A stretch of DNA of 64,000 nt from Pseudomonadota bacterium (GTDB taxonomy: Bacteria; Pseudomonadota; Gammaproteobacteria; Xanthomonadales; Xanthomonadaceae): the NCBI GenBank assembly GCA_021821195.1, contig JAKACT010000004.1, positions 62,001-126,000 on the forward strand. Direction: 5' to 3'. Below the pieces are notes generated by a model that was given only the letters and a program-made list of their open reading frames with translations, was not told the DNA's origin and did not search any database. Made by a program: the position numbers and the translations under genes. This document shows positions 9,420 through 22,789 of the stretch, one piece after another (position 1 is the first letter of the stretch; the number at the start of each line of letters is the position of its first letter).

Positions 9420-10340
9420 ATGAATCCCACATCCCGCAGCGGCGCGGTGGCCGTCATCGGCCGCCCCAACGTCGGCAAATCCACCCTGGTCAACGCGCTG
9501 GTCGGCGCCAAGATCAGCATCACCTCCAACCGTCCGCAGACCACCCGGCACCGCCTGCTGGGCATCGCCACCTTCCCCGGCGGCCAGCTGCAGCTGGTGG
9601 ACACGCCCGGCATCCACGGCGAGCAGGGCAAGCGTTCCGGCAAGGCGATGAACCGGATGATGAACCGCGCCGCCCGCGGCGCGCTGGAAGGCGTGGACGC
9701 CGCGCTGCTGGTGATCGAGGCCGGGCGCTGGGACCACGAGGACGGGCTCGCCTTCGACGCACTGCGCGAGGCCGGCCTGCCGGTGGTGCTGGTGGTCAAC
9801 CAGGTCGACAAGCTCAAGGACAAGACCGCGCTGCTGCCGTTCATCGCCAAGGTGACGGAAGGGCGCGAATTCGCCGCGGTGCATCCGCTGTCGGCGCTCA
9901 AGCGCAGTGGGCTGGAGCCGCTGGTCGCCACCCTGCTGGGGCTGATGCCGGAAGGCGAACCCGCGTTCGGCGAGGACGAGATCACCGACAAGAGCCAGCG
10001 CTTCCTCGCCGGCGAGCTGGTGCGCGAGCAGCTGATGCGCCGGCTTGGCGAGGAGCTGCCGTACGCCACCACGGTGGAAGTGGAGCGGTTCGAGGAGGAA
10101 CCCTCGCCCAAGACCGGCGTGATGTACCGCATCGATGCGGTGATCTGGGTCGAGCGCGAAGGCCAGAAGGCCATCGTGATCGGCAAGGGCGGCGAGCGCC
10201 TGCGCGACATCGGCAAGCACGCCCGCGAGCAGATGGAGCGGCTGTTCGACGCCAAGGTGTTCCTGCAGACGTGGGTGCGGGTGCGCGAAGGCTGGAGCGA
10301 CGACGAAGCCGCGCTGCGCGCGCTGGGCTACCACGACTAG
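9420..10340 (+). CDS. era: GTPase Era
   Basis: This is an essential GTPase that binds 16S rRNA and helps mature the 30S subunit. The start at 9420 gives 306 residues. G1 is GRPNVGKS at residues 14-21, followed by the Era effector region [11 protein letters not shown]3 is DTPGIHG and G4 is NQVDK. The C-terminal KH domain contains [20 protein letters not shown]. It follows rnc by 76 bases. There is no evident ribosome-binding site, but TACAAT ends six bases upstream of the ATG, suggesting a leaderless transcript in addition to readthrough from rnc. Confidence 0.95.
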   Translation: MNPTSRSGAVAVIGRPNVGKSTLVNALVGAKISITSNRPQTTRHRLLGIATFPGGQLQLVDTPGIHGEQGKRSGKAMNRMMNRAARGALEGVDAALLVIEAGRWDHEDGLAFDALREAGLPVVLVVNQVDKLKDKTALLPFIAKVTEGREFAAVHPLSALKRSGLEPLVATLLGLMPEGEPAFGEDEITDKSQRFLAGELVREQLMRRLGEELPYATTVEVERFEEEPSPKTGVMYRIDAVIWVEREGQKAIVIGKGGERLRDIGKHAREQMERLFDAKVFLQTWVRVREGWSDDEAALRALGYHD

Positions 10341-10438
10341 GCGCTTCGCCTCCGGGTGCGCGCGGCTTCGGCCGGGGTGTCCTGCTCGCGGCTGGCCGCA
10401 GCGCGCACCGGGGCGACGGCCGCGGTCGGGGCCACTCC

Positions 10439-10444
10439 TACAAT
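10439..10444 (+). promoter_or_regulatory. -10 box of recO, placed for a leaderless mRNA
   Basis: TACAAT ends 6 bases (AGGCGC) before the recO ATG at 10451. No convincing -35 is seen in the GC-rich sequence upstream. The ACAATAGGCG context recurs, on the other strand, just before dxs. Confidence 0.5.
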
Positions 10445-10450
10445 AGGCGC

Positions 10451-11194
10451 ATGCGCTACATCGCCGAACCCGCCTTCGTCCTGCATGCCCGCCCGTGGCG
10501 GGAAACCAGCCTGCTGGTCGAAGTCCTGAGTGCGGAGCACGGCCGCATCGGGCTGGTGGCGCGGGGGGTGTCGGGGCCGAAGAAGCATGTACTGCGGGCG
10601 GCGTTGCAGCCACTGCAGTCGATCCGTTTCGATGCCGTGCAGAAGGGCGAACTGGCGCAGTTGGCCGCCGCCGAGGCGGTGGACGCCGCGCCGCTGCTGC
10701 AGGGCGATGCCGCGCTGGCGGCGTTCTACGTCAACGAGCTGTGCCTGCGCCTGGCGCCGCGGCATGTGCCGCAGCCGGAACTGCACGCGGGCTACGCGCA
10801 GGTGCGCGAACGCCTGCGTGACGGCGAACCGCTGGCGTGGACGCTGCGCCGATTCGAGCGCGACCTGCTGGAGGCGCTTGGGGTGGGGTTGGCGTTCGGG
10901 CTGGACGGTGACGGCGGCGACATCGATCCTGCCGCACGCTACCGGCTGGATCCCGAGGAAGGGCCGCGCCGCCTGCGCAGCGAGCGCGCAGGCGAACGCC
11001 GCAATAATGCGACCGGTCGCGCGCTGCTGGCACTGGCGTCGGATCTGCAACCAGGAAGCGAGGACCTGGCCAGCCTGCGCCTGCCGCTGCGGACGGTGCT
11101 GCTGCACCATCTCGGCGGTCGCGGGCTGAAGTCGTGGGAAATGCTGGGCGAACTGGGGCGGTTGGGCGCGCCGAAGGAGATCGGCGCGTCCTGA
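10451..11194 (+). CDS. recO: DNA repair protein RecO
   Basis: This is a recombination mediator that loads RecA on SSB-coated single strands in the RecFOR pathway. At 247 residues it has the N-terminal OB fold ([20 protein letters not shown], then [13 protein letters not shown]) and the helical C-terminal domain. The Zn-binding cysteines of some RecO proteins are absent, as is common in proteobacteria. It is placed after era as in many gammaproteobacteria. A TACAAT box six bases before the ATG may drive a leaderless message. Confidence 0.92.
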   Translation: MRYIAEPAFVLHARPWRETSLLVEVLSAEHGRIGLVARGVSGPKKHVLRAALQPLQSIRFDAVQKGELAQLAAAEAVDAAPLLQGDAALAAFYVNELCLRLAPRHVPQPELHAGYAQVRERLRDGEPLAWTLRRFERDLLEALGVGLAFGLDGDGGDIDPAARYRLDPEEGPRRLRSERAGERRNNATGRALLALASDLQPGSEDLASLRLPLRTVLLHHLGGRGLKSWEMLGELGRLGAPKEIGAS

Positions 11195-11204
11195 CCGCGC
11201 CGGC

Positions 11205-11633
11205 TCAGCGGTGCAGCTCGCCCGCCGCTTCCGGCTGGTAGCGGATCGACAGCACGTGCAGGCGGGCGCTGTGGCCGCCCGGCATCGGCCAGTCGATGCT
11301 GTCGCCCACCCGCAGGCCCAGCAGGGCGCTGCCCACCGGGGCGAGGATCGATACCTTGTCGCTACTGCCGTCGGCATCGCGCGGATACACAAGGGTCAGC
11401 TCGTATTCGTGGGCTTGCTGCTGGTCGTCGATGACCTTCACCAGGGCGGTGGAATTCATGGTGATGACGTCGTTCGGCATGTCGCCGGGCTCGACCAGTT
11501 CGGCGCGCTCCAGTTCCTCGCGCAGCGGCGCGGTGTTCAGGCTGCGGTACTGCGGGCGGTCCAGCAGGTCCTCGATGCGCTCCACGTCCACGCGGGACAG
11601 CAGCAGGGTGGGACGTTGGGTGGCGGTGCTCAT
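11205..11633 (-). CDS. rnk: Nucleoside diphosphate kinase regulator (Rnk, GreA/GreB C-terminal-like)
   Basis: The 142-residue protein matches Rnk. It has an N-terminal coiled segment ([17 protein letters not shown]) and a GreA/GreB-type C-terminal FKBP-like domain ([15 protein letters not shown] ... [20 protein letters not shown]). Rnk binds RNA polymerase near the secondary channel and affects nucleotide pools; its precise role here is inferred. The start at 11633 is chosen because AGGAG lies about 11 bases upstream on the minus strand. It converges on recO with only 10 bases between their stops. Confidence 0.88.
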   Translation of the reverse strand: MSTATQRPTLLLSRVDVERIEDLLDRPQYRSLNTAPLREELERAELVEPGDMPNDVITMNSTALVKVIDDQQQAHEYELTLVYPRDADGSSDKVSILAPVGSALLGLRVGDSIDWPMPGGHSARLHVLSIRYQPEAAGELHR

Positions 11634-11713
11634 GTTGGCAAAGGCTCCTGCAAAGCAATGCGGGCGGCGCGGCTGGCGCGTCGCCCGCGGGTATCTTGGG
11701 ATTTGGGGGAACA

Positions 11714-12115
11714 TTAGCCGCGATTCAACGGCCCGGCAACCTTACTGGGGAACAGGAAGCCAGCCACAACCCGCCTGCCTTCGCCAGCCAGCACCGTGTA
11801 GGTGCGCGCGGCGGCGGCGTTGGACATGACTTCGATGCCGATCCCGCGCCGCAGGCAGGCGGCCAGCGTGGCGGCGGGCGGGAATACTTGGTTGGCGCCG
11901 GTGCCCAGCAAGACCAATTCCGGCGACAAGCCCAGCAATGGCTCAAGGTCGGCGGCCATGATGGCGGAGGCATCGCGCACCGGCCAGTCCTCGACCAGCG
12001 CCTCCGGGGCGATGATGAAGCTGGCGGCCAGCCGGCGCTCGTTGACCAGCGCGCCGGTGCCATCGGCCCCGCGCAGGAAGTACTGGTAATCCGGGCGTTC
12101 GAGGTTCAGCTGCAT
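11714..12115 (-). CDS. Mth938-like (DUF498/DUF598) domain protein
   Basis: This 133-residue protein belongs to the Mth938/DUF498 family, which includes the human complex I assembly factor NDUFAF3. The hallmark is the central [31 protein letters not shown] region, beginning near residue 67. Bacterial members have no firmly assigned role. It lies between yhbY and rnk on the same strand, 18 bases after yhbY, so it is probably cotranscribed with yhbY. No clear ribosome-binding site precedes its ATG. Confidence 0.82.
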   Translation of the reverse strand: MQLNLERPDYQYFLRGADGTGALVNERRLAASFIIAPEALVEDWPVRDASAIMAADLEPLLGLSPELVLLGTGANQVFPPAATLAACLRRGIGIEVMSNAAAARTYTVLAGEGRRVVAGFLFPSKVAGPLNRG

Positions 12116-12133
12116 CTTGGGTGGTGGCCGTGG

Positions 12134-12439
12134 TCAGCCGCGGGGCAGGACGATCTGCCGCTTGTCCTTGCTCGGGCGATAGAGCACCGCGGTGTGGCCA
12201 ATCCGCTGCACCAGCGCGGCATCGGCGCGCTCGGCCAGGCTGGTGATCATGGCGTCGCGCGCCTCCCGGTCCTCGCCGGCCACCTTCACCTTGATCAGCT
12301 CGTGGTGCTCCAGCGCCAGCTCGACTTCCGCCACCAGCGCGTCGGTGATGCCCTTGCCGCCGACCTGGAGCATCGCCTTGAGGTCGTGCGCCTGCCCGCG
12401 CAGGAAGCGGATCTGGGCATTGGTCAGGGCGATCGGCAT
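12134..12439 (-). CDS. yhbY: Ribosome assembly RNA-binding protein YhbY (CRM domain)
   Basis: The 101-residue protein is a single CRM domain that associates with pre-50S particles. The family motif [20 protein letters not shown] is near residue 13, followed by [19 protein letters not shown]. The start at 12439 (MPIALTN) gives the standard length. It is divergent from rlmE, the arrangement seen in most gammaproteobacteria, with 117 bases between start codons. That space holds TATCAT at 12476-12481, a possible -10 for rlmE. Confidence 0.93.
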   Translation of the reverse strand: MPIALTNAQIRFLRGQAHDLKAMLQVGGKGITDALVAEVELALEHHELIKVKVAGEDREARDAMITSLAERADAALVQRIGHTAVLYRPSKDKRQIVLPRG

Positions 12440-12556
12440 GCGGCACGCAGCGGAATAAAAGGAGGGTGCGCAGGGTATCATGCGGACGATGGGAGCCGCC
12501 CGCGGGGGGCTCCATTCCCCCACGACCCTCCCAGCCCCGGGAGGGGGACGAGACGC

Positions 12557-13204
12557 ATGGCTACCCGCAGTAAATCCAGCCAGCGCTGGCTCAAGGAACA
12601 CTTCTCCGACCCCTACGTGAAGAAGGCGCAGGCCGAGGGCATGCGCTCGCGTGCCGCCTACAAGCTCGAGGAACTGGTCGAGCGCGACCGCCTGCTCAAG
12701 CCCGGCATGGTGGTGGTGGACCTCGGCGCAGCGCCCGGAGGCTGGTCGCAATGGGTGCGCCAGGAACTGGACCGGCTGGACGTGAACCGTCCCGGGCGGG
12801 TCATCGCCAGCGACATCCTGGAGATGCCCTCGCTGGCCGGGGTGGACTTCCTTCATGGCGATTTCAGGGAAGATGCGGTTCTATCGCAGCTGCTGCAGAT
12901 GCTGAACGGTGAACAGGTCGACCTTGTCTTGTCCGACATGGCCCCCAATAAGAGCGGTATGACGGCGGTGGACCAGCCGCGCGCGATGCACCTGGCGGAA
13001 CTGGCCATGGACTTCGCCGATGGCCAGCTCCGCAGCGGCGGCACGTTCCTGATCAAGCTGTTCCAGGGAACGGGATTCGATGATTACGTGCGGGAACTGC
13101 GGCGGCGTTACGCCAAGGTGGTGATCCGCAAGCCGGCGGCCTCGCGCAACCGCTCGCCGGAGGTATACGCACTGGCCACCGGCAAGCTGGCACAGATCAA
13201 GTGA
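12557..13204 (+). CDS. rlmE: 23S rRNA 2'-O-ribose U2552 methyltransferase RlmE (FtsJ/RrmJ)
   Basis: This SAM-dependent enzyme methylates U2552 in the A-loop of 23S rRNA during late 50S assembly. The 215-residue protein has a Lys-rich N-terminus ([20 protein letters not shown]), the SAM motif [13 protein letters not shown] and the catalytic K-D-K-E tetrad context ([31 protein letters not shown]). A strong ribosome site (GGGAGGGGGA) precedes the ATG. ftsH follows 43 bases later, as in E. coli. Confidence 0.95.
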   Translation: MATRSKSSQRWLKEHFSDPYVKKAQAEGMRSRAAYKLEELVERDRLLKPGMVVVDLGAAPGGWSQWVRQELDRLDVNRPGRVIASDILEMPSLAGVDFLHGDFREDAVLSQLLQMLNGEQVDLVLSDMAPNKSGMTAVDQPRAMHLAELAMDFADGQLRSGGTFLIKLFQGTGFDDYVRELRRRYAKVVIRKPAASRNRSPEVYALATGKLAQIK

Positions 13205-13247
13205 TGTTCCACAACGACGTGACGCGGAAGGACTGCCAAGGGCCGAC

Positions 13248-15152
<1,905 letters not shown>

Positions 15153-15175
15153 GCGATGCTTGCCGCAGGATGACG

Positions 15176-15204
15176 AAAAGGCCAGAGTTCGCCCTGGCCT
15201 TTTT
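15176..15204 (+). terminator. Intrinsic terminator after ftsH
   Basis: AAAAGGCCAG pairs with CTGGCCTTTT around an 8-base loop. The 3' arm runs into a T-tract, a typical Rho-independent terminator. It ends 15 bases before the folP ATG, so folP must rely on readthrough or on a promoter hidden in this segment. Confidence 0.85.
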
Positions 15205-15219
15205 CGTTGGCGGTTTCCG

Positions 15220-16113
15220 ATGTTCGACACCTCGCCCCAGCTCGACTGTAACGGCCGCATCCTGCGACTGGACCGCCCGCGGGTGATGGGCATCGTCAAC
15301 ATCACCCCGGATTCGTTTTCCGACGGCGGCGCGCATTTCGATTCCGGCGCCGCCATCGCCCACGGCCTGCGGCTGGCGGAGGAGGGCGCCGACATCCTCG
15401 ACGTCGGCGGCGAATCCACCCGCCCGGGGTCGCAGGAAGTGACCGTGGAGGAGGAGCTGCGCCGGGTGGTCCCGGTGATCGAAGGGTTGGCGCGGGAAAC
15501 CACGCTGCCGATCAGCATCGACACCAGCAAGCCCGAGGTGATGCGCGCGGCGGTCGCGGCCGGCGCCGGCATGCTCAACGATGTGTACGGCCTGCGCCGC
15601 GAGGGCGCACTCGATGCGGCCGCGGAACTGGCGGTGCCGGTGGTGCTGATGCACATGCTGGGCGAGCCGCGCTCGATGCAGGCGGCGCCTGGGTACGACG
15701 ACGTGGTCGGCGAGGTGCACCGATTCCTGGCCGAACGCATGTTTGCCGCCGAGATGGCGGGCATCGCAAGGAAGAACATCGTGGTCGATCCCGGCTTCGG
15801 GTTCGGCAAGACCACCGCCCATAACCTGCAGCTGCTGGCACAGCTGCGCCGGTTCACCGAACTGGGCGTGCCGGTGCTGGCCGGACTTTCGCGCAAGAAG
15901 ACCATCGGCGAACTCACCGGGCGCGACGAGCCGCGCCAGCGCGTGCATGGTTCGGTGGCGGCCCATCTCATCGCCGCGCAGAACGGCGCCACCATCGTGC
16001 GCGTGCACGACGTGGCTGCGACCGTGGATGCGTTGAAGGTCTGGGCCGCGGTGGCCGCGGTTGCGCCGCCGCGCAAGGACGCCGGCCGGCCGGAAACCGC
16101 CTGGCCGGAATAA
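15220..16113 (+). CDS. folP: Dihydropteroate synthase
   Basis: This enzyme condenses p-aminobenzoate with dihydropterin pyrophosphate in folate synthesis and is the sulfonamide target. The start at 15220 gives 297 residues. The two family signatures are visible as [16 protein letters not shown] (near residue 23) and [15 protein letters not shown]. The pterin and phosphate-binding loops [13 protein letters not shown] and [16 protein letters not shown] follow. It lies directly after ftsH, as in many proteobacteria. No glmM gene follows here; putP comes next. Confidence 0.95.
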   Translation: MFDTSPQLDCNGRILRLDRPRVMGIVNITPDSFSDGGAHFDSGAAIAHGLRLAEEGADILDVGGESTRPGSQEVTVEEELRRVVPVIEGLARETTLPISIDTSKPEVMRAAVAAGAGMLNDVYGLRREGALDAAAELAVPVVLMHMLGEPRSMQAAPGYDDVVGEVHRFLAERMFAAEMAGIARKNIVVDPGFGFGKTTAHNLQLLAQLRRFTELGVPVLAGLSRKKTIGELTGRDEPRQRVHGSVAAHLIAAQNGATIVRVHDVAATVDALKVWAAVAAVAPPRKDAGRPETAWPE

Positions 16114-16116
16114 GCG

Positions 16117-16136
16117 GCGCCGCGCCGCGCCGCGCC
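16117..16136. repeat. Short tandem repeat (GCGCC)x4
   Basis: Four perfect copies of the pentamer GCGCC lie between the folP stop and the putP start. It is a short GC-rich repeat that could vary in copy number. No function is evident. Confidence 0.6.
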
Positions 16137-16170
16137 GGGTTAAAGTGCGCCGTCCAACCGGAGCGCGCGC

Positions 16171-17673
16171 ATGACCGCCAGTACCCCGCTGTTGATCACC
16201 TTTGGCCTCTACCTCCTTGCGATGGTGGGGATCGGGTTGGCGGCCTGGCGCTCGACCCGCAACCTCGACGACTACATCCTCGGCGGACGCTCGCTGGGTG
16301 GCTACGTCACCGCGCTGTCCGCCGGCGCCTCCGACATGAGCGGCTGGCTGCTGATGGGCCTGCCCGGCGCGCTCTACCTGACCGGCGTCAGCGAGGCGTG
16401 GATCGCCATCGGCCTGTGCGTCGGCGCGTGGTGCAACTGGCGCTTCGTGGCCGGCCCGCTGCGAGTCTATACCGAGCGCACCGACAACGCCCTGACCTTG
16501 CCGGACTACTTCACCACGCGCTTCTCCAGCGATGGATCCGCCGCCAACGGCCGCCTGCTGCGGATCGTGTCGGCGCTGGTGATCCTGGTGTTCTTCGCGA
16601 TCTATTGCGCCAGCGGCATCGTGGCCGGCGCCCGCCTGTTCGAGAGCGTGTTCGGCCTGCCGTATGCGCAGGCGCTGTGGTGGGGCGCGGCGGCAACGAT
16701 CCTGTACACCCTGATCGGCGGTTTCCTCGCGGTGAGCTGGACCGACACCGTGCAGGCCACCCTGATGATCTTCGCCCTGCTGCTGACGCCGGTCATCGTC
16801 ATCCTCAGCGTGGGCGGCCCGGGCGAGACGCTGCGTGTGATCGAGCAGGTCGATCCGGCGCGGCTGCAGTGGATCGGCGGTGGCGGCCTGGTCGCGGTGG
16901 TGTCGGCACTGGCCTGGGGGCTGGGCTATTTCGGCCAGCCGCACATCCTGGCCCGCTTCATGGCGGCCGATTCGCTGGCGGTGATCCCGCAGGCGCGGCG
17001 GATCGGCATGACCTGGATGGTGCTGTGCCTGCTGGGCGCGGTCGCGGTGGGGTTGGCGGGCATCGCCTGGGCCACCCAGCACCCGCAGCAGGCGGTCGCG
17101 CTGGGCGAAAACCCCGAGCGCGTCTTCATCGTGCTGGCCGAAGCGCTGTTCAACCCGTGGGTGGCCGGCGTGCTGCTCTCGGCGATCCTGGCCGCAGTGA
17201 TGAGCACGCTCAGCTGCCAGCTGCTGGTCTGCTCCAGCGCGCTGACCGAGGACTTCTACCACGGCTTCTTCCGGCCGCACGCGGGCGAGCGCGAGCTGGT
17301 GTGGGTGGGCCGCGGCACCGTGCTGGCAGTGGCGCTGCTGGCGATCTGGATCGCGCGCGACCCGGACAGCCGCGTGCTGGGCCTGGTCAGCTATGCCTGG
17401 GCAGGCTTCGGCGCGGCGTTCGGGCCGGTGGTGCTGTTCTCGCTGTTCTGGGGCCGGATGACCGGCACCGGCGCGCTGGCCGGCATGCTCGCCGGCGCGC
17501 TGACCGTGGTGCTGTGGAAGCACACCGGCAGCACGCTTTACGAAATGGTGCCGGGCTTCATCGTGGCGAGCATTGCGATCGTGGCCGGCAGCCTGCTGTC
17601 GCGGCCGCCGCCGGCCGAGGTGCAGGCACGCCATGCGCAGGTCCAGTCCAGCCTGCGCGAAAGCGGCTGCTGA
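16171..17673 (+). CDS. putP: Sodium/proline symporter PutP (SSS family)
   Basis: This is a sodium:solute symporter for proline uptake, with 500 residues and about 13 predicted membrane segments. The SSS features near the N-terminus are [20 protein letters not shown] and [17 protein letters not shown]. The sodium-site region [10 protein letters not shown] and the later [20 protein letters not shown] are typical of PutP. CCGGAGC lies upstream of the ATG. The miaA gene begins five bases after its stop. Proline specificity is inferred from family resemblance. Confidence 0.88.
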   Translation: MTASTPLLITFGLYLLAMVGIGLAAWRSTRNLDDYILGGRSLGGYVTALSAGASDMSGWLLMGLPGALYLTGVSEAWIAIGLCVGAWCNWRFVAGPLRVYTERTDNALTLPDYFTTRFSSDGSAANGRLLRIVSALVILVFFAIYCASGIVAGARLFESVFGLPYAQALWWGAAATILYTLIGGFLAVSWTDTVQATLMIFALLLTPVIVILSVGGPGETLRVIEQVDPARLQWIGGGGLVAVVSALAWGLGYFGQPHILARFMAADSLAVIPQARRIGMTWMVLCLLGAVAVGLAGIAWATQHPQQAVALGENPERVFIVLAEALFNPWVAGVLLSAILAAVMSTLSCQLLVCSSALTEDFYHGFFRPHAGERELVWVGRGTVLAVALLAIWIARDPDSRVLGLVSYAWAGFGAAFGPVVLFSLFWGRMTGTGALAGMLAGALTVVLWKHTGSTLYEMVPGFIVASIAIVAGSLLSRPPPAEVQARHAQVQSSLRESGC

Positions 17674-17678
17674 GCGCG

Positions 17679-19089
<1,411 letters not shown>

Positions 19090-19143
19090 CCCGGTCGCGG
19101 CGCGGGCTTGCAATCGCGGGCCGTCGCCCGCACTTACGTCCCG

Positions 19144-20499
19144 ATGCCGACCCAACTGTTCGAACGCTCGCGCGGCGGTGAAAACGCGCTGCTGATCCAG
19201 CCCCACGCCGGCGGCCCGCCGGCCGAAGGCGTGCTGGAGGAATTCGCCGAGCTGGCGCGCTCGGCGGGTGCGCGCGTGGCCGCCACCTTGCCGGCGCGGA
19301 TCGACAAGCCGAATCCGTCGATCCTGATCGGCACCGGCAAGCTTGAGGAGGTGAAGGCCGCCTGCGAGGCTACCGGTGCCGACCTGGTGCTGGTCAACCA
19401 CGCGCTCACGCCGATCCAGGAACGCAACCTGGAAAAGGCGCTGGAGCGCAGGGTGGTGGACCGCACCGGGCTGATCCTGGACATCTTCGCGCAGCGCGCA
19501 CGCAGCCACGAGGGCAAGCTGCAGGTCGAACTGGCGCAGCTGCGCCACATGGCGACCCGGCTGGTGCGCGGCTGGACCCACTTGGAGCGCCAGCGCGGCG
19601 GTTCGATCGGCCTGCGCGGGCCCGGCGAAACCCAGCTGGAAACCGACCGTCGGCTGCTGCAGAAGCGCATGGAAATGCTGCAGAAGCGGCTGGAGAAAGT
19701 CGAGGTGCAGCACACCCAGATGCGCCGCGCGCGGGTGCGCAGCGAACTTCCGCGTGTTGCATTGGTGGGCTACACCAACGCCGGCAAGTCGACCTTGTTC
19801 AATGCGCTGACCGGCGCCGATGCCTATGCCGCCGACCAGCTGTTCGCCACCCTCGACCCGACCGTGCGCCGGATCATGCTGCCCGGCGGTGGCGTGGTGC
19901 TGGCCGATACCGTCGGTTTCGTGCGCGACCTGCCGCATGAGCTGGTGGCGGCGTTCCGCTCCACCCTGAGCGAGGCGCGCGAAGCCGACCTGCTGCTGCA
20001 CGTCATCGATGCCGACGACCCGCTGCGCGATGAGCGCATGGCGCAGGTGGAGACGGTGCTGCACGAGATCGGTGCGGGAGACATCCCGCAGCTGCTGGTG
20101 TTCAACAAGATCGACCGCATCGAAGGCGCGCAGCCGCGGATCGACGCGCGCGGCGAAGCGCGCGCCGCGGTCTGGCTGTCGGCGCGCGACGGGCTGGGGC
20201 TGGACCTGCTGCGCGACGCCCTGGGCGAACGCCTCGGCCTGCGCCGCGTGGTCGGGGAGGTGCACCTGCCCACCGACGCCGGCCGCCTGCGCGCGCGCCT
20301 GCACGCGCTGGACGCAGTGCGCGGGGAAACCCACGACGCCGATGGCTGGCGCCTGTCGATCGACCTGCCGCAGGCCGACGCCGCGCGGCTGGCGGCCCAA
20401 TCCGACGGCGCGCCGCTGCGCGCGCTGCTGCCGGAGGAACCGGAGTTTCCGGATGAGCCCCACCCGGCGGACCGCTTCTCAGTAGAATCAGGCACATGA
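19144..20499 (+). CDS. hflX: GTPase HflX
   Basis: This ribosome-associated GTPase splits stalled or heat-damaged 70S ribosomes. The start at 19144 gives 451 residues. The N-terminal HflX domain includes PSILIGTGKLEEV, and the Gly-rich linker RQRGGSIGLRGPGETQLETD precedes the G domain. G1 is GYTNAGKST near residue 209, G3 is DTVGFV and G4 is NKID. Its stop overlaps the hflK start by four bases. A -10-like TAGAAT within its 3' end may give hflK a separate leaderless transcript. Confidence 0.94.
   Translation: MPTQLFERSRGGENALLIQPHAGGPPAEGVLEEFAELARSAGARVAATLPARIDKPNPSILIGTGKLEEVKAACEATGADLVLVNHALTPIQERNLEKALERRVVDRTGLILDIFAQRARSHEGKLQVELAQLRHMATRLVRGWTHLERQRGGSIGLRGPGETQLETDRRLLQKRMEMLQKRLEKVEVQHTQMRRARVRSELPRVALVGYTNAGKSTLFNALTGADAYAADQLFATLDPTVRRIMLPGGGVVLADTVGFVRDLPHELVAAFRSTLSEAREADLLLHVIDADDPLRDERMAQVETVLHEIGAGDIPQLLVFNKIDRIEGAQPRIDARGEARAAVWLSARDGLGLDLLRDALGERLGLRRVVGEVHLPTDAGRLRARLHALDAVRGETHDADGWRLSIDLPQADAARLAAQSDGAPLRALLPEEPEFPDEPHPADRFSVESGT
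20483..20488 (+). promoter_or_regulatory. -10-like box of hflK inside the hflX 3' end
   Basis: TAGAAT ends 7 bases before the hflK ATG at 20496. There is no good -35 or ribosome-binding site. The geometry predicts a leaderless hflK mRNA initiated within hflX, in addition to operon readthrough. Confidence 0.4.
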
Positions 20500-21605
20500 C
20501 GACACACAACAGCGGCCCGCGCGGGCCCAAATCGGTCTGGATGGCGTGGAACCGGCCCGGCGGTAGTTCCGGCCGGTCCACGGGTGGCGGTTTCGGCCGG
20601 TTGCTGGACAAGCTGCCGGACTTCGGCGGTGGCGGCAGCCCGTTGCGCTGGATAGGACTGGCGTTCGCGCTGTGGCTGGCGTTCAACTGCTTCGTGCTGA
20701 TTGCCGAACAGCAGCGCGGCGTGGTGCTGCGCTTCGGCATGTTCGACCGGGTGATGCAGCCCGGCCCGAGCTTCAAGCTGCCGTGGCCGATCGAGCGCGT
20801 CATCAAGGTCAACGCCACCCAGATCAAGAACTATGAAGACCGCGTGCCGGTGCTGACCAGCGACGAGAACATCGTCGAGGTCGCGGTGAACGTGCAGTAC
20901 CGCGTGGCCGACCCGCAGTTGTACCTGTTCGGCACCCGCGACGGCGACGAAGTGCTGCGCCAGGCCGCGCTGAGCACCGTGCGCGAGCAGGTGGGCCGTT
21001 CCACCCTCGATACCGTGCTGGGCGCACGCGAGCAGCTGGCGGTTGGGGCGCGCGAGCGCCTGCAGAAGTCGCTGGAAGCCTATCGCACCGGTCTGGTCGT
21101 GACCGAGCTGAACCTGCCCGACGCGCGTCCGCCGCAACAGGTCAAGCCGGCGTTCGACGACGTCAACAGTGCCCAGCAGGACAAGGAGCGGCTGATCTCG
21201 GAATCCCGCGCCTACGCCGCCAAGGTGGTGCCGGAAGCGCGCGGCCAGGCCGCGCGCGTGCGCACCGTGGCGGAAGGCTACAAGACCGCCGAGATCGCCC
21301 GCGCCACCGGTGACGCCGAGCGCTTCAGCCTGCTGGTGGCCCAGTACAAGGACGCGCCGGAGGTGACCCGCAAGCGCCTGTGGCTGGAAACCGTGCAGGA
21401 CGTGCTGGCGCGCAACCGCAAGATCGTCGGTGGCGACGGTCGCCAGCTGATCTACGTGCCGATGGATGGCGGCGCCAAGCAGGCACCCGCGCAGGCGCTG
21501 CTGCCGGAATTGTTGTCGCCGACGGTGGAAGCCGCCGCGCCGGAGGCGCAGGCGCGCCCCGCCCGCAGCGGCCGCCCCGCGGGTCGTGAGGAGGTGGTGC
21601 GATGA
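20496..21605 (+). CDS. hflK: HflK, SPFH-family regulator of FtsH
   Basis: This is one of two membrane SPFH/band-7 proteins that form a large cage around FtsH and modulate its proteolysis. It has 369 residues: a Gly-rich cytoplasmic N-terminus, a single membrane segment near residues 49-66 (LRWIGLAFALWLAFNCFVLI) and the SPFH domain (EQQRGVVLRFGMFDRVMQPG onward). A long helical region rich in Ala, Glu and Arg follows. It overlaps hflX (ATGA) at its start and hflC by four bases at its end, indicating tight coupling. Confidence 0.94.
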   Translation: MTTHNSGPRGPKSVWMAWNRPGGSSGRSTGGGFGRLLDKLPDFGGGGSPLRWIGLAFALWLAFNCFVLIAEQQRGVVLRFGMFDRVMQPGPSFKLPWPIERVIKVNATQIKNYEDRVPVLTSDENIVEVAVNVQYRVADPQLYLFGTRDGDEVLRQAALSTVREQVGRSTLDTVLGAREQLAVGARERLQKSLEAYRTGLVVTELNLPDARPPQQVKPAFDDVNSAQQDKERLISESRAYAAKVVPEARGQAARVRTVAEGYKTAEIARATGDAERFSLLVAQYKDAPEVTRKRLWLETVQDVLARNRKIVGGDGRQLIYVPMDGGAKQAPAQALLPELLSPTVEAAAPEAQARPARSGRPAGREEVVR

Positions 21606-22465
21606 GATTCCCGGCATGGATGGCGGCGGTAGTCGCCGCGCTGGTGCTGCTGATGGGTTCGGTGTTCGTGGTCAGCGAAGGCCATACCGCGATCGTGTTG
21701 AACCTCGGCCGCGTGTCGCGTGTCGACCTCGGCCCCGGCCTGCACTTCAAGTGGCCGATGGTGGAAACCGCGCGCGTGTTCGACAAGCGCCTGCAGGTGC
21801 TGCCGGCAGAACCCGAGCGCTACCTGACCTCCGAGCGCAAGGACGTCAGCGTGGACTTCTTCGCGGTCGGCCAGATCCAGGATGCGCGTGCCTTCTATCG
21901 CGCCACCGGCGGCGACGAGGCTGCGGCGGTGGACCGCCTCGCCCCGATCATCAAGGACGCGCTGCGCAACGAGATCAACGCGCGCACGCTGCAGCAGGCG
22001 GTGTCGGGCGACCGTACCGAGATCGTCAAGAGCCAGCTGGACATCATCAACAAGGGTGCGGCCACGCTCGGCGTGCGGATCATCGACCTGCGCATCAAGC
22101 AGCTCGACCTGCCCACCGACAGCCGCGTGATCGACGACGTCTACAACCGCATGCGCGCCCAGCGCCAGCAGGTGGCCAGCCGACTGCGCGCGGAAGGCGA
22201 GGAGCAGGCCAACGAGATCCGCGCCGGCGCGGACCGCGACCAGCAGGTGATCCTGGCCGAAGCCGAGCGCGACGCGCAGAAGCTGCGCGGTGAAGGCGAT
22301 GCCGAGGCCGCGCGCATCTACGCCGAGGCAGCCAACCGCGATCCGTCCTTCTACGCGTTCCAGCGCAGCCTGGAGGCCTACCGCAAGGCGTTCTCCGGCA
22401 GCGACAGCGTGATCGTGCTGGAGCGCAACGACCCGTTCCTGCAGTACATGCGCAGCGACCGCTGA
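21602..22465 (+). CDS. hflC: HflC, SPFH-family regulator of FtsH
   Basis: This is the partner of HflK in the periplasm-facing FtsH-HflKC complex. It is 287 residues, with an N-terminal membrane anchor (AWMAAVVAALVLLMGSVFVV region) followed by the SPFH domain (SEGHTAIVLNLGRVSRVDLG). A coiled-coil stretch is rich in Glu, Ala and Arg (RLRAEGEEQANEIRAGADRD). The start overlaps the hflK stop (ATGA). The C-terminus FLQYMRSDR is typical. Confidence 0.95.
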   Translation: MRFPAWMAAVVAALVLLMGSVFVVSEGHTAIVLNLGRVSRVDLGPGLHFKWPMVETARVFDKRLQVLPAEPERYLTSERKDVSVDFFAVGQIQDARAFYRATGGDEAAAVDRLAPIIKDALRNEINARTLQQAVSGDRTEIVKSQLDIINKGAATLGVRIIDLRIKQLDLPTDSRVIDDVYNRMRAQRQQVASRLRAEGEEQANEIRAGADRDQQVILAEAERDAQKLRGEGDAEAARIYAEAANRDPSFYAFQRSLEAYRKAFSGSDSVIVLERNDPFLQYMRSDR

Positions 22466-22513
22466 TGGTTCCCCGTCCGGTGGCGAAGACGCCCGCCCTG
22501 CAACTGCATCGCC

Positions 22514-22699
22514 GTGGCTGAGCTCTGGGCGGCGCTGTGCCTGGTGGCGGTCATCGAGGGCCTGTTCCTGTTCGCCGCGCCCGGCGCCTGGAAGCGTGCC
22601 GCGGCGCAGCTGCTGGACTTGCCCGACGAACACGTGCGGCGGATCGGCGGCATCGTGCTGGCGCTCGGGCTGGTGTCGCTGTGGCTGGTGCGCGGCTAA
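22514..22699 (+). CDS. DUF2065 family small membrane protein
   Basis: This 61-residue protein with a GTG start has two hydrophobic segments, one at residues 5-22 (WAALCLVAVIEGLFLFAA) and one at 43-58 (IGGIVLALGLVSLWLV). It matches the DUF2065 family (YjeT in E. coli), which is found almost always between hflC and purA. Its function is unknown. The conserved position suggests a role linked to the HflKC complex or simply operon membership. Confidence 0.8.
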   Translation: MAELWAALCLVAVIEGLFLFAAPGAWKRAAAQLLDLPDEHVRRIGGIVLALGLVSLWLVRG

Positions 22700-22779
22700 A
22701 AATTTGCCGTCGCCCGCAGCGTCGGGGCGCGGCCTGAACGCAGCCACCAGCCAAGTTCGCGACTGGTTCCGGAAGCGGG

Positions 22780-22785
22780 TAGAAT
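22780..22785 (+). promoter_or_regulatory. -10 box of a probable purA promoter
   Basis: TAGAAT has a poor -35-like TTCGCG about 18 bases upstream. Transcription would begin near 22792, inside the following terminator hairpin, leaving a leader of about 145 bases before purA. This is a prediction only. Confidence 0.4.
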
Positions 22786-22789
22786 GCGC

